Below are positions 17,944 through 26,644 of a stretch of DNA of 64,000 bases, piece by piece (position 1 is the first letter of the stretch; each line of letters opens with the position of its first letter). The notes under the pieces were generated by a model. That model saw nothing but the letters and a program-made list of their open reading frames with translations, was not told the DNA's origin and made no database searches. The translations under genes were made by a program, and so were the position numbers. The DNA is from an uncultured bacterium (lineage in GTDB: Bacteria > Bipolaricaulota > Bipolaricaulia > UBA7950 > UBA9294), in NCBI GenBank assembly GCA_903857865.1, contig CAIOGO010000015.1, forward strand, positions 62,001 through 126,000, given 5' to 3'.

Positions 17944-19575
17944 TTAGAGGTCTTCCTTCTGGGTTCGATGACGGCCGCCATCCTCACCTGTTGTGCCGGT
18001 GAGGGCCGCTGCAAGAATGGCCTCCTTGGAGATCTCGTCACGGAGCAATTCGGCGACGATGCGACCCTGGCGCAAGATGTAGATGCGGTCACACGCGTCG
18101 ACCAGTTCCTCGACCTCCGAGGAGATGAGCAGGATGCCGGCTCCTTCTGCCGCCAGCGTCCTGACCAAGCTGTAGATCTCGGACTTCGCGTTGACATCGA
18201 CGCCCCGCGTCGGCTCGTCGAAGAGGAAGATCCTTGCGCTTGAGCATAGCCATCGGGCTACGACAACCTTCTGCTGGTTGCCGCCGCTCAAGGATTCCAC
18301 GAACTGTCCGATACTAGGCGTCTTGATGTCGAGCGACTTCACCCGCTCTACCACCTCCTTTCGAATGCGATGTTGGTCCAACCAGATGCCCTTGCCGGCG
18401 ATGCGGAATCGACAGAATCTAGCGAGAGAGGCGAGTATAATGTTGTCCCGCACGGACGAGGAAAGGACCAACCCTAATTTCTTTCGATCCTCCGGGAGGT
18501 AGCAGAGACCCTCACGGACGGCATGGTTGGGGGATTTCACCCGAATCGGCTTGCCTCTGACCGAGATCTCTCCCGAATCGGCGCGATCGGCAGCGAAGAT
18601 CGCACGAGCGACTTCCGTTCTTCCCGATCCCATAAGGCCCGCAAGTCCGACGACTTCTCCCTCGCAGATGTCGAGAGAGACGTCCTCGAAAATCCCCTTC
18701 CGACTCAGGCGGTCGACGCTGAGAAGCTTGGCTCCGGGGGCGCACCCGGGATGGCGAGCCGCCCGCTCGACGCTGTGACCCACCATGAGTTGGACGAGCC
18801 GCGATGTCGGTGCGTTTTCCGCCGCCAACGTGTCGACGCAGCGGCCGTCTCGCATGACCGTGACGCGATCGGCGAGCATCCCGACTTCTTCCAACCGATG
18901 CGAGATGTAGACGACGCCGCAACCGCGATCACGCATGCTTCTCGTAACCCGGAAGAGCTCCTCAATCTCCTTGGAGCTGAGGGCCGCGGTCGGCTCGTCC
19001 ATAATGTAGATCCCCGATTCGAGCGAAAGCGCTTTGGCAATCTCCACCATTTGTTGCTTGGCGACTCCGAGACGTCGCAACGGGATCGTCGGCGAGATAT
19101 CTACCTGGAGGTCTCTGAGAATCCGCTCGGCGTGGCGGTTCATCTGCTGCCGGCTCACGATGAACTTCGTGAGAGGGCTCGAACCCTTCGGAAGGTGCCC
19201 CAGGCAGATGTTCTCCGCAACGGAAAGGTCGGGAACAAGGTTGTACTCCTGGTAGATCGTGGCGATGCCAAGCTCTTGGGCATGACGAGGGCTGCGGATC
19301 TCGGTCTCGTGGCCGCGAAGGCGAATGACGCCGGCGTCTTTCGTGTACACCCCCGCGAGGATCTTGATCAGCGTCGACTTCCCCGCACCGTTCGCGCCAA
19401 GAAGCGCGTGGACCTCTCTGGCACGAAGGTCAAAAGTGACGTCGCTTAAGGCCAGCACGCCGGGGAAGCGTTTCGAGATCCCTGTCATCTCGACGAGGAG
19501 CTGGTGGTCCACCGGGGTAACGTGATCCGGGGAGAAGGTGCTGACAGCGGGAGTGCCGATGGATGCTTGTCCCAT
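17944..19575 (-). CDS. Sugar ABC transporter ATPase, duplicated domain (RbsA type)
   Basis: A 543-aa protein with two ABC modules. The first has Walker A LLGANGAGKST (58-68), a degenerate signature (RLGVAKQQMVEIAKAL) and Walker B IYIMDEPTAAL. The second has a degenerate Walker A (GLMGSGRTEVA), signature LSGGNQQKVVVARWL and Walker B FLFDEPTRGVD. This asymmetry is typical of RbsA/XylG/MglA. It starts 4 nt after the GntR stop, so regulator and transporter share a transcript. Confidence 0.95.
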   Translation of the reverse strand: MGQASIGTPAVSTFSPDHVTPVDHQLLVEMTGISKRFPGVLALSDVTFDLRAREVHALLGANGAGKSTLIKILAGVYTKDAGVIRLRGHETEIRSPRHAQELGIATIYQEYNLVPDLSVAENICLGHLPKGSSPLTKFIVSRQQMNRHAERILRDLQVDISPTIPLRRLGVAKQQMVEIAKALSLESGIYIMDEPTAALSSKEIEELFRVTRSMRDRGCGVVYISHRLEEVGMLADRVTVMRDGRCVDTLAAENAPTSRLVQLMVGHSVERAARHPGCAPGAKLLSVDRLSRKGIFEDVSLDICEGEVVGLAGLMGSGRTEVARAIFAADRADSGEISVRGKPIRVKSPNHAVREGLCYLPEDRKKLGLVLSSSVRDNIILASLARFCRFRIAGKGIWLDQHRIRKEVVERVKSLDIKTPSIGQFVESLSGGNQQKVVVARWLCSSARIFLFDEPTRGVDVNAKSEIYSLVRTLAAEGAGILLISSEVEELVDACDRIYILRQGRIVAELLRDEISKEAILAAALTGTTGEDGGRHRTQKEDL

Positions 19576-19579
19576 AGAG

Positions 19580-20428
19580 TTACCCCTTAGGCCTTTCGCC
19601 CTTTTCGGTTCCAGTCTTCAAGTGCTCTCGGGTCCTTCGCCGCACGGTATTCGCGAACGAGATGCACTCTCGCACATAGGCGACCATGTGCTCCAGAGGC
19701 CGTTCGTCTCCGGCGACGAAGGTCAGACCCGTGAGGAGAAGGATGGGACTGAACAGAGGCACGTCGAGAAGGAGGGCGATATCCTGGTCGACGAGTTCCT
19801 GCGCAGTGAGCTTGCGCTCCGATCGCTCGATGGTGTAGCCGTACTTCTCCTCCAAGGTCGCGTAGAGGCTTCCGCGTACGAATGCCTTCTCGTTGAGGTC
19901 GCGGAAGCGGGCGGCCTCCAGAAAGGAGTCGCAAACCATTACCGGTTGCTGATTGACCGCACGGAGGCGCCGAAGCATCAAAGTGGCCGCTCCATCGGGA
20001 AGTCCCAGAAGCTCGCACGTCGCGGGGTCATGGGCAAGGATCTCGCGCCTGACCAGCGTCGTTTGCAGAACCGTCTCCGGAGGGAACTGCTGCGTGAGGC
20101 TCAGGTTCTCGCTCAGGAGGGATAGAGAGCCAAGTTGCTGGTCCTGCACGAATGTGCCGCGACCTCGCTGGCGAACGAGCCAGCCCCGGGTGACGAGCTC
20201 CTGGACAGCACGATTCGCGGTCGGCCGACTGACATTGAATGTTGCGGCGATGGCGTCCTCTGACGGAAAACGTGCGCCACGCTGAAGGGGGGCCTGCTCG
20301 ATGAACCGCTGGAGGAACCGATAGAGCTGGTAGTACAAGGGAATGGACGAGTCTGCGGCGAGCGAGGATCGCTTGCTTTCCGCGTACTGGTCTAGCACGC
20401 CTTCGATGTCGGCTCCGTGCGTCGCCAT
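19580..20428 (-). CDS. GntR/HutC-family regulator with UTRA domain (copy 2)
   Basis: A 282-aa protein: winged helix at about 27-97 (IPLYYQLYRFLQRFI, PSEDAIAATFNVSRPTANRAVQEL, GRGTFV wing), then a UTRA domain to about 265. It closely matches the copy at 6027-6878 across the DNA-binding domain, including TANRAVQEL and GRGWLVR-type segments, so both may read the same operator. First gene of the minus arm, behind a strong promoter at 20515-20543. It probably controls both divergent arms and itself. Confidence 0.92.
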   Translation of the reverse strand: MATHGADIEGVLDQYAESKRSSLAADSSIPLYYQLYRFLQRFIEQAPLQRGARFPSEDAIAATFNVSRPTANRAVQELVTRGWLVRQRGRGTFVQDQQLGSLSLLSENLSLTQQFPPETVLQTTLVRREILAHDPATCELLGLPDGAATLMLRRLRAVNQQPVMVCDSFLEAARFRDLNEKAFVRGSLYATLEEKYGYTIERSERKLTAQELVDQDIALLLDVPLFSPILLLTGLTFVAGDERPLEHMVAYVRECISFANTVRRRTREHLKTGTEKGERPKG

Positions 20429-20514
20429 ATCTATCCTGATCGGGCTGCGTCCTGAGGTTTCCTCGTTCGCTGATGCGAATAACCGTCACTTCGCGTTGCC
20501 GCGGACGTCCAACC

Positions 20515-20543
20515 ACTATAACGTGACATCAATCACCCGTCAA
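20515..20543 (-). promoter_or_regulatory. Promoter for GntR-ABC-catabolic arm
   Basis: On the minus strand TTGACG (20538-20543), a 17-nt spacer and TATAGT (20515-20520), each matching consensus at 5 of 6 positions. The start would fall about 80 nt before the GntR gene. Confidence 0.72.
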
Positions 20544-20565
20544 GACATATGGAGATGCATACAGC

Positions 20566-20594
20566 TTGACAGGATAGCAGGTGCATGGTATCGT
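20566..20594 (+). promoter_or_regulatory. Promoter for the AOR / glycyl-radical arm
   Basis: TTGACA (20566-20571), a 17-nt spacer and TATCGT (20589-20594). It is back-to-back with the minus promoter: the two -35 boxes form an inverted repeat GTCAAG/CTTGAC separated by 20 nt that contains the palindromes CATATG and ATGCAT, a likely operator zone. Confidence 0.68.
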
Positions 20595-20651
20595 GGCGGG
20601 TGAGCGGCGTGGCGGGTCTGGCTGGGATCCGCCCACGAAAGGAGAAACCAG

Positions 20652-21362
20652 ATGATTGCCCAGTTCTCGTACCCTCTCGACAGCGCGAGCGTCGTCATGC
20701 CGAGCGGGATCCGCGGGCCTGACCTGAGGCCCCGCTCGAGGATGACCCCGCCTCCCGCTGCCGACGTTTCGATAGACGTTCGATGGAATTCGTATAACAA
20801 CACGAGCTTCATCGATGCATTCGTTCACACGGGGACGCACGTCGATACGGCGTTTCACGTGGCGAAAGAAGGGCCGCGCCTGGGAGATTTCGACTTGGCC
20901 GACTTCATCTTCGACCACCCGCTGCTGCTTGAGATCCCAAAAGGGAACGAGGAGGAGATCCTTGTGAATGACCTCAAGCCGCACGAGAAGCGTCTGAAGC
21001 AAGCGGACCTCCTGCTCGTCCACACGGGGTTCTCGCGGTTCCGCACGACCGAACCGGAGAGGTACATGATGAAGCAACCGGGGTTCTCGGTGGAAGCGGC
21101 GAAGTACCTTGTCTCGCTTCCCAACCTGCGCTGCGCCGGGGCCGATACGATGGGAATCGAAAACATCCCGCGCGGCCGAGCGGCGACCCCCCCGTTCCCC
21201 GTGCACGGAGCATTTCTTCTCTCGGGCAGGAAGTTCCTGATCCTGGAAGATCCGAACACCGCGTCTCTCGTGGGCAAGAAGATGAAGAGGGCTTTCGTGA
21301 TCCCGCTTCTGTTCCCCGAAGCCGAGGCCATGATGGTTACGGCGTTTGCGGAGACTGACTAG
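20652..21362 (+). CDS. Cyclase-family metal-dependent hydrolase (kynurenine formamidase-like)
   Basis: A 236-aa protein of the cyclase family (PF04199). The metal site HTGTHVDTAFH (about 58-68) matches the HxGTHxDxPxH signature, with Pro replaced by Ala/Phe context. A DTMGIE segment near residue 166 and the C-terminal LLFPEAEAMM complete the fold. Family members hydrolyse amides, formamides or lactones. ATG 20652 is preceded by GAAAGGAG. It is the first gene of the plus arm; lactone opening in a sugar-acid pathway is a plausible role but is inference. Confidence 0.85.
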   Translation: MIAQFSYPLDSASVVMPSGIRGPDLRPRSRMTPPPAADVSIDVRWNSYNNTSFIDAFVHTGTHVDTAFHVAKEGPRLGDFDLADFIFDHPLLLEIPKGNEEEILVNDLKPHEKRLKQADLLLVHTGFSRFRTTEPERYMMKQPGFSVEAAKYLVSLPNLRCAGADTMGIENIPRGRAATPPFPVHGAFLLSGRKFLILEDPNTASLVGKKMKRAFVIPLLFPEAEAMMVTAFAETD

Positions 21363-21374
21363 GGAGGAGAGGGC

Positions 21375-21743
21375 ATGAACGTCGAGCACATCGGGCTGTA
21401 CGCGGCGGACTCCGGCGCATTGGCCGCCTGGTATCGTGACGTGCTGGAGCTTCGAGTTGTCAGCCGGATCGAGAAGCCCGGGCGGCCGCCGATCGTGTTT
21501 CTTCAGGGCGCAAGTGGCGCAATCCTCGAGATCTTGCCTACGCAGGCAGTCGCTGGCGATCGTGAGCTTGATCGTCCAGGCTTCACGCACCTTGGGCTGC
21601 CGGTGGCGAATCTCGACACCGAGAAGGCTCGACTCGAAAAGCAGGGCGTCGAGGTTTGGGGTGTCCGATCAACGAGCAATGGGTGGACGATCGGATATCT
21701 CCGGGACCCGGAGGGGAACATCCTCGAGCTGATCCAGCGGTAG
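21375..21743 (+). CDS. VOC / glyoxalase-family protein
   Basis: A 122-aa protein with one vicinal-oxygen-chelate module pair: EHIGLYAADSGALAAWYRDVL at the N-terminus (His ligand) and a C-terminal YLRDPEGNILELIQ (Glu ligand), with a central FTHLGLPV (His ligand). VOC proteins include lyases, epimerases and dioxygenases. It lies 12 nt after the cyclase gene with a GGGAGGAG site. In this context an epimerase or isomerase role is possible. Confidence 0.85.
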   Translation: MNVEHIGLYAADSGALAAWYRDVLELRVVSRIEKPGRPPIVFLQGASGAILEILPTQAVAGDRELDRPGFTHLGLPVANLDTEKARLEKQGVEVWGVRSTSNGWTIGYLRDPEGNILELIQR

Positions 21744-21754
21744 AGGGAGAGCGG

Positions 21755-22027
21755 ATGGAGAGCGGGGCCGGGCGCCTCGTAGTCTGGCGTGATCGGTGTC
21801 GAGGGTGCCGAAGTTGTCAGTTGGCGTGCTCGTTTCGCAAGACGGGGGAATACAACCCATCGGGTAGTGCGATCGTGCTTGAGCGCGATCTGGCAACGGA
21901 GAAGACAGCTCCGATGATCCGCGCTCTCTCTTGTGACCTCTGTGGAGGACGTCCCGCGTGCGTTGAGGCGTGCACGTATGGCGCGCTGACGTTCGAGTTA
22001 CTGCCGCGGATCGAAGTTCGCTACTAG
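21755..22027 (+). CDS. 4Fe-4S ferredoxin-type subunit next to AOR
   Basis: A 90-aa protein with two Cys groups: CRGCRSCQLACSFRKTG (about 14-30) and CDLCGGRPACVEAC (about 67-80). This matches the dicluster ferredoxin subunit (AorB/HycB-like) often found with AOR-family enzymes. I start at ATG 21755 behind GGGAGAGCGG; a longer frame from 21656 overlaps the VOC gene by about 90 nt and is unlikely. It probably takes electrons from the AOR encoded 15 nt downstream. Confidence 0.85.
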   Translation: MESGAGRLVVWRDRCRGCRSCQLACSFRKTGEYNPSGSAIVLERDLATEKTAPMIRALSCDLCGGRPACVEACTYGALTFELLPRIEVRY

Positions 22028-22042
22028 ACGAAGGAGCTGGCG

Positions 22043-24016
22043 TTGCGAGCTGGGACGGACAAGACGTGGTTCGTGGACCTCACCGCGGGCAAGTCGTGGG
22101 TCGAGGAGTCTCCTCTCGACGAAGTGGCTCCGTACCTCGGAGGCTCGGGGTACGGGTGGAGGCTGCTCGCGGATCGACTCCCTGCGCGGGTGGATCCCCT
22201 CGGGCCGGAGAACATCGTCGTTCTCAATCCAGGAGTCCTCGTAGGAACGCGGACGGTCGGCGCGTCGAAACTGACGGCGATCACGAAATTCCCAACGGTT
22301 GCTTCCGCCGACCGTCGTTTCTTCGTGGGCTCCTGCACGAGCGGAGGACGGTACTTCGCCCTCGGCTTGCGTCAAGCAGGCTGCGATCGGCTGGTACTGC
22401 TTGGGAAGGCGCCTCGGCCGGTCGTTCTGGCGATCCGTGACGGCGGGGTGGCGATCGAGGATGCTTCCCATCTTTGGGGAAAGGGCATCGACGAGGTCTC
22501 GCGGCATCTGGTTAAACAAGAGGGACCCGACGCGGGCGTGCTGGTCATCGGGACGGGCGGGGAGAAGCTGGTACGAAACGCGCTCGCAATCATCGACCGC
22601 ACCAACTCGCTCGGTCGCGGCGGCCTCGGAGCGGTCCTCGGGTCGAAGAATGTCAAAGCGATTGTGGCTCGGGGAACCGGCGGCATCCGGGTAGCTGACC
22701 CAGCTCGATACGATGCGCTGTCGACCGAACTGGTCTCTCGCGTCGCGGCGTGGCCGCGGCGGGCCCACTGGATCAAGCTGGGATTGGCTGCCGGCTGGGA
22801 CACGTTCAAGCACACCCAGAACCCTGGAATGTGGCCCAAGGAACGCTGGGATGATCTCTACGGCGAGGCGAAGCGGATGGAATCCCTGCGCTCCGTCATT
22901 GCCTGCACGAGCTGTCCGTTGAGTTGCCGATTGCGTTGGGAGATTCCCGGCGGCCAGTTTGGTGGCGAAACGGGGCTTGGATCTCCGTACAGCAAGAGCG
23001 CGACGTCGGGCCAACTGCTGGGGATCGAGGACGACCGGAAGATGATCCACCTCGTCACGCAGGCGAATTCGCTCACGGGAATAGACTTCTACACGACGAC
23101 TCGCATCATCGATTTCCTGACGCGGATGGCCGAAGAGGGACGCATCCCGCGCAGGCAAGGGGACGTTGACCTCTCGCGTGGCTACGAGACCGTGGAGCGT
23201 CTGTTCCGGATGACCGCGGATCGCGAGGGGATCGGGGACGTCATCGCGGACGGCTGGTACAGGGTAGAAGAGGAGTTCGGCCTTGATCCGCAAGACTACT
23301 GGTACGCTGGCGTCTGCAAGGGCATCGACTTCATCTACGACGCGCGGCCGTCGCGATTCCACCCATTGATGATGACGTTTCTGACCAGGCCGCGGCCGCA
23401 TCACGGAGGCTCGCACACACGGACCAATTCGCGCAACAAGACGCTCGAAGAGTTCCGGGAGCAAGTCGCTCACTGGGGCCTGTCCGCCGAGACGCTCGAA
23501 CGGATCTTCACCGCGGCTCCGTACACCGGGAAGTTCAACGTCGGGCGGTACACGAGCCACATGGAAGACATGATGCAAGTCAAGAATGCACTGGGAATCT
23601 GCACGATCTACACATACCAGGCACTCGTGTTCGGCGACGACATGGCGCGGCTCTACAGCGCGGCGGTTGGCGAGGAGGTCGGTCCCGGCGAGCTGATTCG
23701 GCGCGGCGAGCGGATCAGCAACGTGGCCAAAGTCCTGAACGTTCGTGAGGGATTCACGCGTCTCGACGACCGCGCACCCGATGTGTGGTTCCGCCCTATG
23801 AACACGCCTGAGGGGACGATCGAGATGGAGGACTACTTCCAAACGAAGGTTCTCACGCGGGAAGACGTCGAGCGGATGCTCGACGACTACTACGACGAAC
23901 GGGGGTGGACACGCGAATTGGGAATCCCGACGCCGGAGGCACTGGAAGGCCTCGGGCTGGCTGACTTGATCGATGGATCTGGGAAGACACGTACGGAAAC
24001 AGGGAGGCAGAGATGA
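22043..24016 (+). CDS. AOR-family tungsten oxidoreductase (second copy)
   Basis: A 657-aa protein starting at TTG 22043 behind AAGGAG. Pterin-binding region motifs include YLGGSGYGW (31-39) and the double-glycine SLGRGGLGAVLG; Fe-S ligands CTSCPLSC fall at 288-295, with a probable fourth Cys in ALGICTIYTY about 500-520. It differs clearly from the AOR at 939-2789 and belongs to a different branch of the family. With its own ferredoxin partner it may oxidise an aldehyde formed by the glycyl radical enzyme or by an aldolase. The stop overlaps the next start (ATGA). Confidence 0.9.
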   Translation: MRAGTDKTWFVDLTAGKSWVEESPLDEVAPYLGGSGYGWRLLADRLPARVDPLGPENIVVLNPGVLVGTRTVGASKLTAITKFPTVASADRRFFVGSCTSGGRYFALGLRQAGCDRLVLLGKAPRPVVLAIRDGGVAIEDASHLWGKGIDEVSRHLVKQEGPDAGVLVIGTGGEKLVRNALAIIDRTNSLGRGGLGAVLGSKNVKAIVARGTGGIRVADPARYDALSTELVSRVAAWPRRAHWIKLGLAAGWDTFKHTQNPGMWPKERWDDLYGEAKRMESLRSVIACTSCPLSCRLRWEIPGGQFGGETGLGSPYSKSATSGQLLGIEDDRKMIHLVTQANSLTGIDFYTTTRIIDFLTRMAEEGRIPRRQGDVDLSRGYETVERLFRMTADREGIGDVIADGWYRVEEEFGLDPQDYWYAGVCKGIDFIYDARPSRFHPLMMTFLTRPRPHHGGSHTRTNSRNKTLEEFREQVAHWGLSAETLERIFTAAPYTGKFNVGRYTSHMEDMMQVKNALGICTIYTYQALVFGDDMARLYSAAVGEEVGPGELIRRGERISNVAKVLNVREGFTRLDDRAPDVWFRPMNTPEGTIEMEDYFQTKVLTREDVERMLDDYYDERGWTRELGIPTPEALEGLGLADLIDGSGKTRTETGRQR

Positions 24017-24897
24017 AGTTCAAGCTGACAGGGATCATTCCGCCGCTTCTCACGGCGTTCAAGGAGAACGGAGACTACGATCCCGTTGCCCAGAAGGAAA
24101 TCGTTTCCTTCCTCGTTGATCGCGTCCAGGGGCTCTACATCTGCGGGACGTACGGTTCGGGTCCGCTCATGTCGTCGGAGGAGCGGAAGCGGGTGACGGA
24201 GGACGTCATCAAGCAAGTCGCCGGGAAGATCCCGGTGGTCGTCCATGTAGGTGGATGCTCGACGAAGTCCGTCGTCGATCTGGCGAAGCACGCGCAGGCT
24301 GCAGGCGCTCCGTCAGTAGCTGCGGTTCCCCCGACGTACTACGGGTTCAACGATGATGCGGTCGAGCGTCACTTCGACGCACTGGTCAAAGCTGTCTCCA
24401 TCCCTGTCTTCGTCTACAACAACCCCAAGACCACGGGGGTTACGTTGACGCCCAAGCTGCTGGCTCGCCTCGTTGACGTAGGGGTGCAAGGGCTTAAGGA
24501 TTCCAGCTTCGACATCATCACGTTCTGGCGGCTCCTCTGGGCGGTGAAGAATCCCGACTTCATTGCGGTAATCGGGACTGAAGCGCTCATCCTTCCCGCC
24601 GTCGGCATGGGCGCGCACGCAGCCGTGTGCGGCCTGGCGAACGCCATCCCGGAGCCCGTCCTCGAGCTCTTCACAGCGTCGCAGAAGGGTGACTTGAAGA
24701 AGGCGGGCGTGCTACAGGAGACAGTCGCGAAGATGCGCGACGTCATGCACCTTGCGCCGACACTTCCCATGATTCAGGCCATCCTGCGCGAGCGGGGAGT
24801 GAATTCGGGGTATCCCAGGCTGCCGTTTGTTCTCCCTGACAAGACGCTGGTACAGAAGGCCAAGGGGGAGTTCATGGCGCTCGGCGTGAAGTTCTAG
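24013..24897 (+). CDS. DapA/NanA-type lyase (dihydrodipicolinate synthase family)
   Basis: A 294-aa class I aldolase-type barrel. The Schiff-base Lys is K162 in GLKDSS and the catalytic Tyr is Y135 in FVYNNP; the GTYGSG segment (45-50) replaces the GTTGE motif of DapA, and this substitution points away from lysine biosynthesis. Relatives act on 2-keto-3-deoxy sugar acids, N-acetylneuraminate or 4-hydroxy-2-oxoacids. It is coupled to AOR by ATGA. Cleavage or dehydration of a keto-deoxy acid would suit the operon. Confidence 0.88.
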   Translation: MKFKLTGIIPPLLTAFKENGDYDPVAQKEIVSFLVDRVQGLYICGTYGSGPLMSSEERKRVTEDVIKQVAGKIPVVVHVGGCSTKSVVDLAKHAQAAGAPSVAAVPPTYYGFNDDAVERHFDALVKAVSIPVFVYNNPKTTGVTLTPKLLARLVDVGVQGLKDSSFDIITFWRLLWAVKNPDFIAVIGTEALILPAVGMGAHAAVCGLANAIPEPVLELFTASQKGDLKKAGVLQETVAKMRDVMHLAPTLPMIQAILRERGVNSGYPRLPFVLPDKTLVQKAKGEFMALGVKF

Positions 24898-24906
24898 GGG
24901 GGCGGT

Positions 24907-25893
24907 GTGCGCGTCGTGCTGGTCAGCTCAAGGTCGTTCGGGCAGATCGTCCCGGACGGCGAGCAATTGCTCGCAAGGGGGGGATTCGACGTCCGGCGGG
25001 TGCCCGATTCGGAGCGCCCGCTGGATGCCTCCAAGCTGGCGCGCCTCGTGGCGCGCGAGCGCCCGACGGCTCTCATCGCGGGAGCGGAGCCGATCCCGCG
25101 GGAGGTCCTCATCGCGAGCCCGATGCTGAAGCTCGTGCAGAAGCACGGGGTCGGGGTGGACAATATCGACGTTGAGGCGGCCACGGCGGCGGGGATCGTC
25201 GTGACGAACGCCCCGGGGACGAACACCGAGGCGGTTGCCGATCTCGCCGTGGCGTTCATGTTGGCTCTCTTGCGGCAGATGGTTCCGGCGGTCGAGTCGA
25301 CGCGGCAAGGAAAGTGGGATCGGTACATGGGGCGGGAGCTTGGGCAGTTGGTGGTCGGGGTGATTGGCACCGGCAGGATCGGCAGAGCAGTCATCCGTCG
25401 ACTCGGGGGGTTCGGATCGAGGATCCTTGCCTACGACGTCATCCAGGATCGCTCGCTCGCCGCGGCGCACAACCTGCGCTACGTCGAGCTCGATGAACTC
25501 ATCGAGACGTCGGACATCGTCACGCTGCACATCCCCTTGATGGAGGGCACGCGTGAGCTTCTAGGGCGCAGGGAACTTGCGCGGATGAAGAAGAGCGCCT
25601 TCCTGATCAACATCGCGCGGGGGGAGCTGGTCGACGAGACAGCGCTGGCCGAGCACCTCGCGGCCGGGCGAATCGCCGGTGCGGGAGTCGACGTATTCGC
25701 GACCGAGCCGCCACAGGACAGCCCGCTTCTCAGGTTGCCGAACGTCCTCGCGACACCTCACATCGGTGCGTACACCCACGAGGCGATGGAAGCCATGGAT
25801 CGGGTGTGCGCCGAGACGGTCGTCGCCCTCTTCTCGGGCGGACGGTCGGACGACATCGTGAATCCGGAGGTTCTCGGTCGCTGGATCCCGTAG
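24907..25893 (+). CDS. D-2-hydroxyacid dehydrogenase (phosphoglycerate dehydrogenase-like)
   Basis: A 328-aa NAD-dependent dehydrogenase with start GTG 24907. Motifs: VIGTGRIGRAVIRRLGGFG (Rossmann loop, about 157-175), the SDIVTLHIPL strand, INIARGELVDETAL (catalytic Arg), AGVDVFATEPP (Glu) and PHIGAYTHEA (catalytic His). It interconverts a 2-keto acid and a D-2-hydroxyacid. It follows the DapA-like gene by about 10 nt, so the keto acid released there could be its substrate. Confidence 0.92.
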   Translation: MRVVLVSSRSFGQIVPDGEQLLARGGFDVRRVPDSERPLDASKLARLVARERPTALIAGAEPIPREVLIASPMLKLVQKHGVGVDNIDVEAATAAGIVVTNAPGTNTEAVADLAVAFMLALLRQMVPAVESTRQGKWDRYMGRELGQLVVGVIGTGRIGRAVIRRLGGFGSRILAYDVIQDRSLAAAHNLRYVELDELIETSDIVTLHIPLMEGTRELLGRRELARMKKSAFLINIARGELVDETALAEHLAAGRIAGAGVDVFATEPPQDSPLLRLPNVLATPHIGAYTHEAMEAMDRVCAETVVALFSGGRSDDIVNPEVLGRWIP

Positions 25894-25919
25894 GCCCGTC
25901 GGAAGCTGGAGGAAGGATC

Positions 25920-26507
25920 GTGGAGTCACGGAAGGAGAACGTGGAGCAGGTATGGATGCCGTCCAGAAAGGCATCCTACGATTCTCAGACGGCTCCCGCG
26001 AGCCGCGACAAGGTCTTGGACGCCATCGCATGGTCCGCATTCACAAGCTTGGCCGTGTACGGCAACTGCTGCCGGTCGACGCTGTGGGCCATCCAGACGC
26101 ATCGCAGAAAGGAAGAGCCCGCCACGCTCCGCGCCGCGGCGGTGCTCGCCGGGGGCCTGTGTGGGACGGGCGAAACCTGCGGAGCCGTGCTGGGCGGTCT
26201 GATCGCCATTGGAGAAGCAACCGCCTCCGAGGACTTCGCGAATCTTGACGCCTACAAGGAAGCGAACAGCAGGGCGAAGCGTTTTCTCGATGAGATGCGA
26301 GCCTTCTACGGCAGTACCCGATGTTTCGACATTCAGAAGGCGGTGCTGGGCTGGTCGTGCGACGATCCGAGCAAAGCGCGAGCGTGGCAGGAAGCCGGAG
26401 GACCCACAGCGTGTGCCGGCGTGTGCGCGGAGGCTGCTCGCCGCGCTGCAGGGACCCTCTGCGGGGGCGAGGTCGCCGCCGTGAAGCCTGCCGAGAAGGG
26501 ATGCTGA
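25920..26507 (+). CDS. C_GCAxxG_C_C-family putative redox protein
   Basis: A 195-aa protein of the family named for its Cys pattern (PF09719). The signature is NCCRSTL, then GGLCGTGETCGAVLGGLIAIG, then later Cys in TRCFDI, GWSCDD, TACAGVC and a C-terminal KGC. Function of the family is not established; members often lie beside redox enzymes and may bind a metal or cluster. I start at GTG 25920 behind GGAGGAAGG. It precedes the glycyl radical enzyme gene. Confidence 0.75.
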   Translation: MESRKENVEQVWMPSRKASYDSQTAPASRDKVLDAIAWSAFTSLAVYGNCCRSTLWAIQTHRRKEEPATLRAAAVLAGGLCGTGETCGAVLGGLIAIGEATASEDFANLDAYKEANSRAKRFLDEMRAFYGSTRCFDIQKAVLGWSCDDPSKARAWQEAGGPTACAGVCAEAARRAAGTLCGGEVAAVKPAEKGC

Positions 26508-26644
26508 CGGGGGGACTCGGACCGTCCGCGGAACGTGACGCGTGGCCGACAGGGCACGAAGGGCGTGGAAGCCGCGCTGCGACTCCGGTACAGTGGCTGG
26601 GCAAGGACTAATGGAGCTGGCAGGACTCAAGGAGGCTTCTTGGG

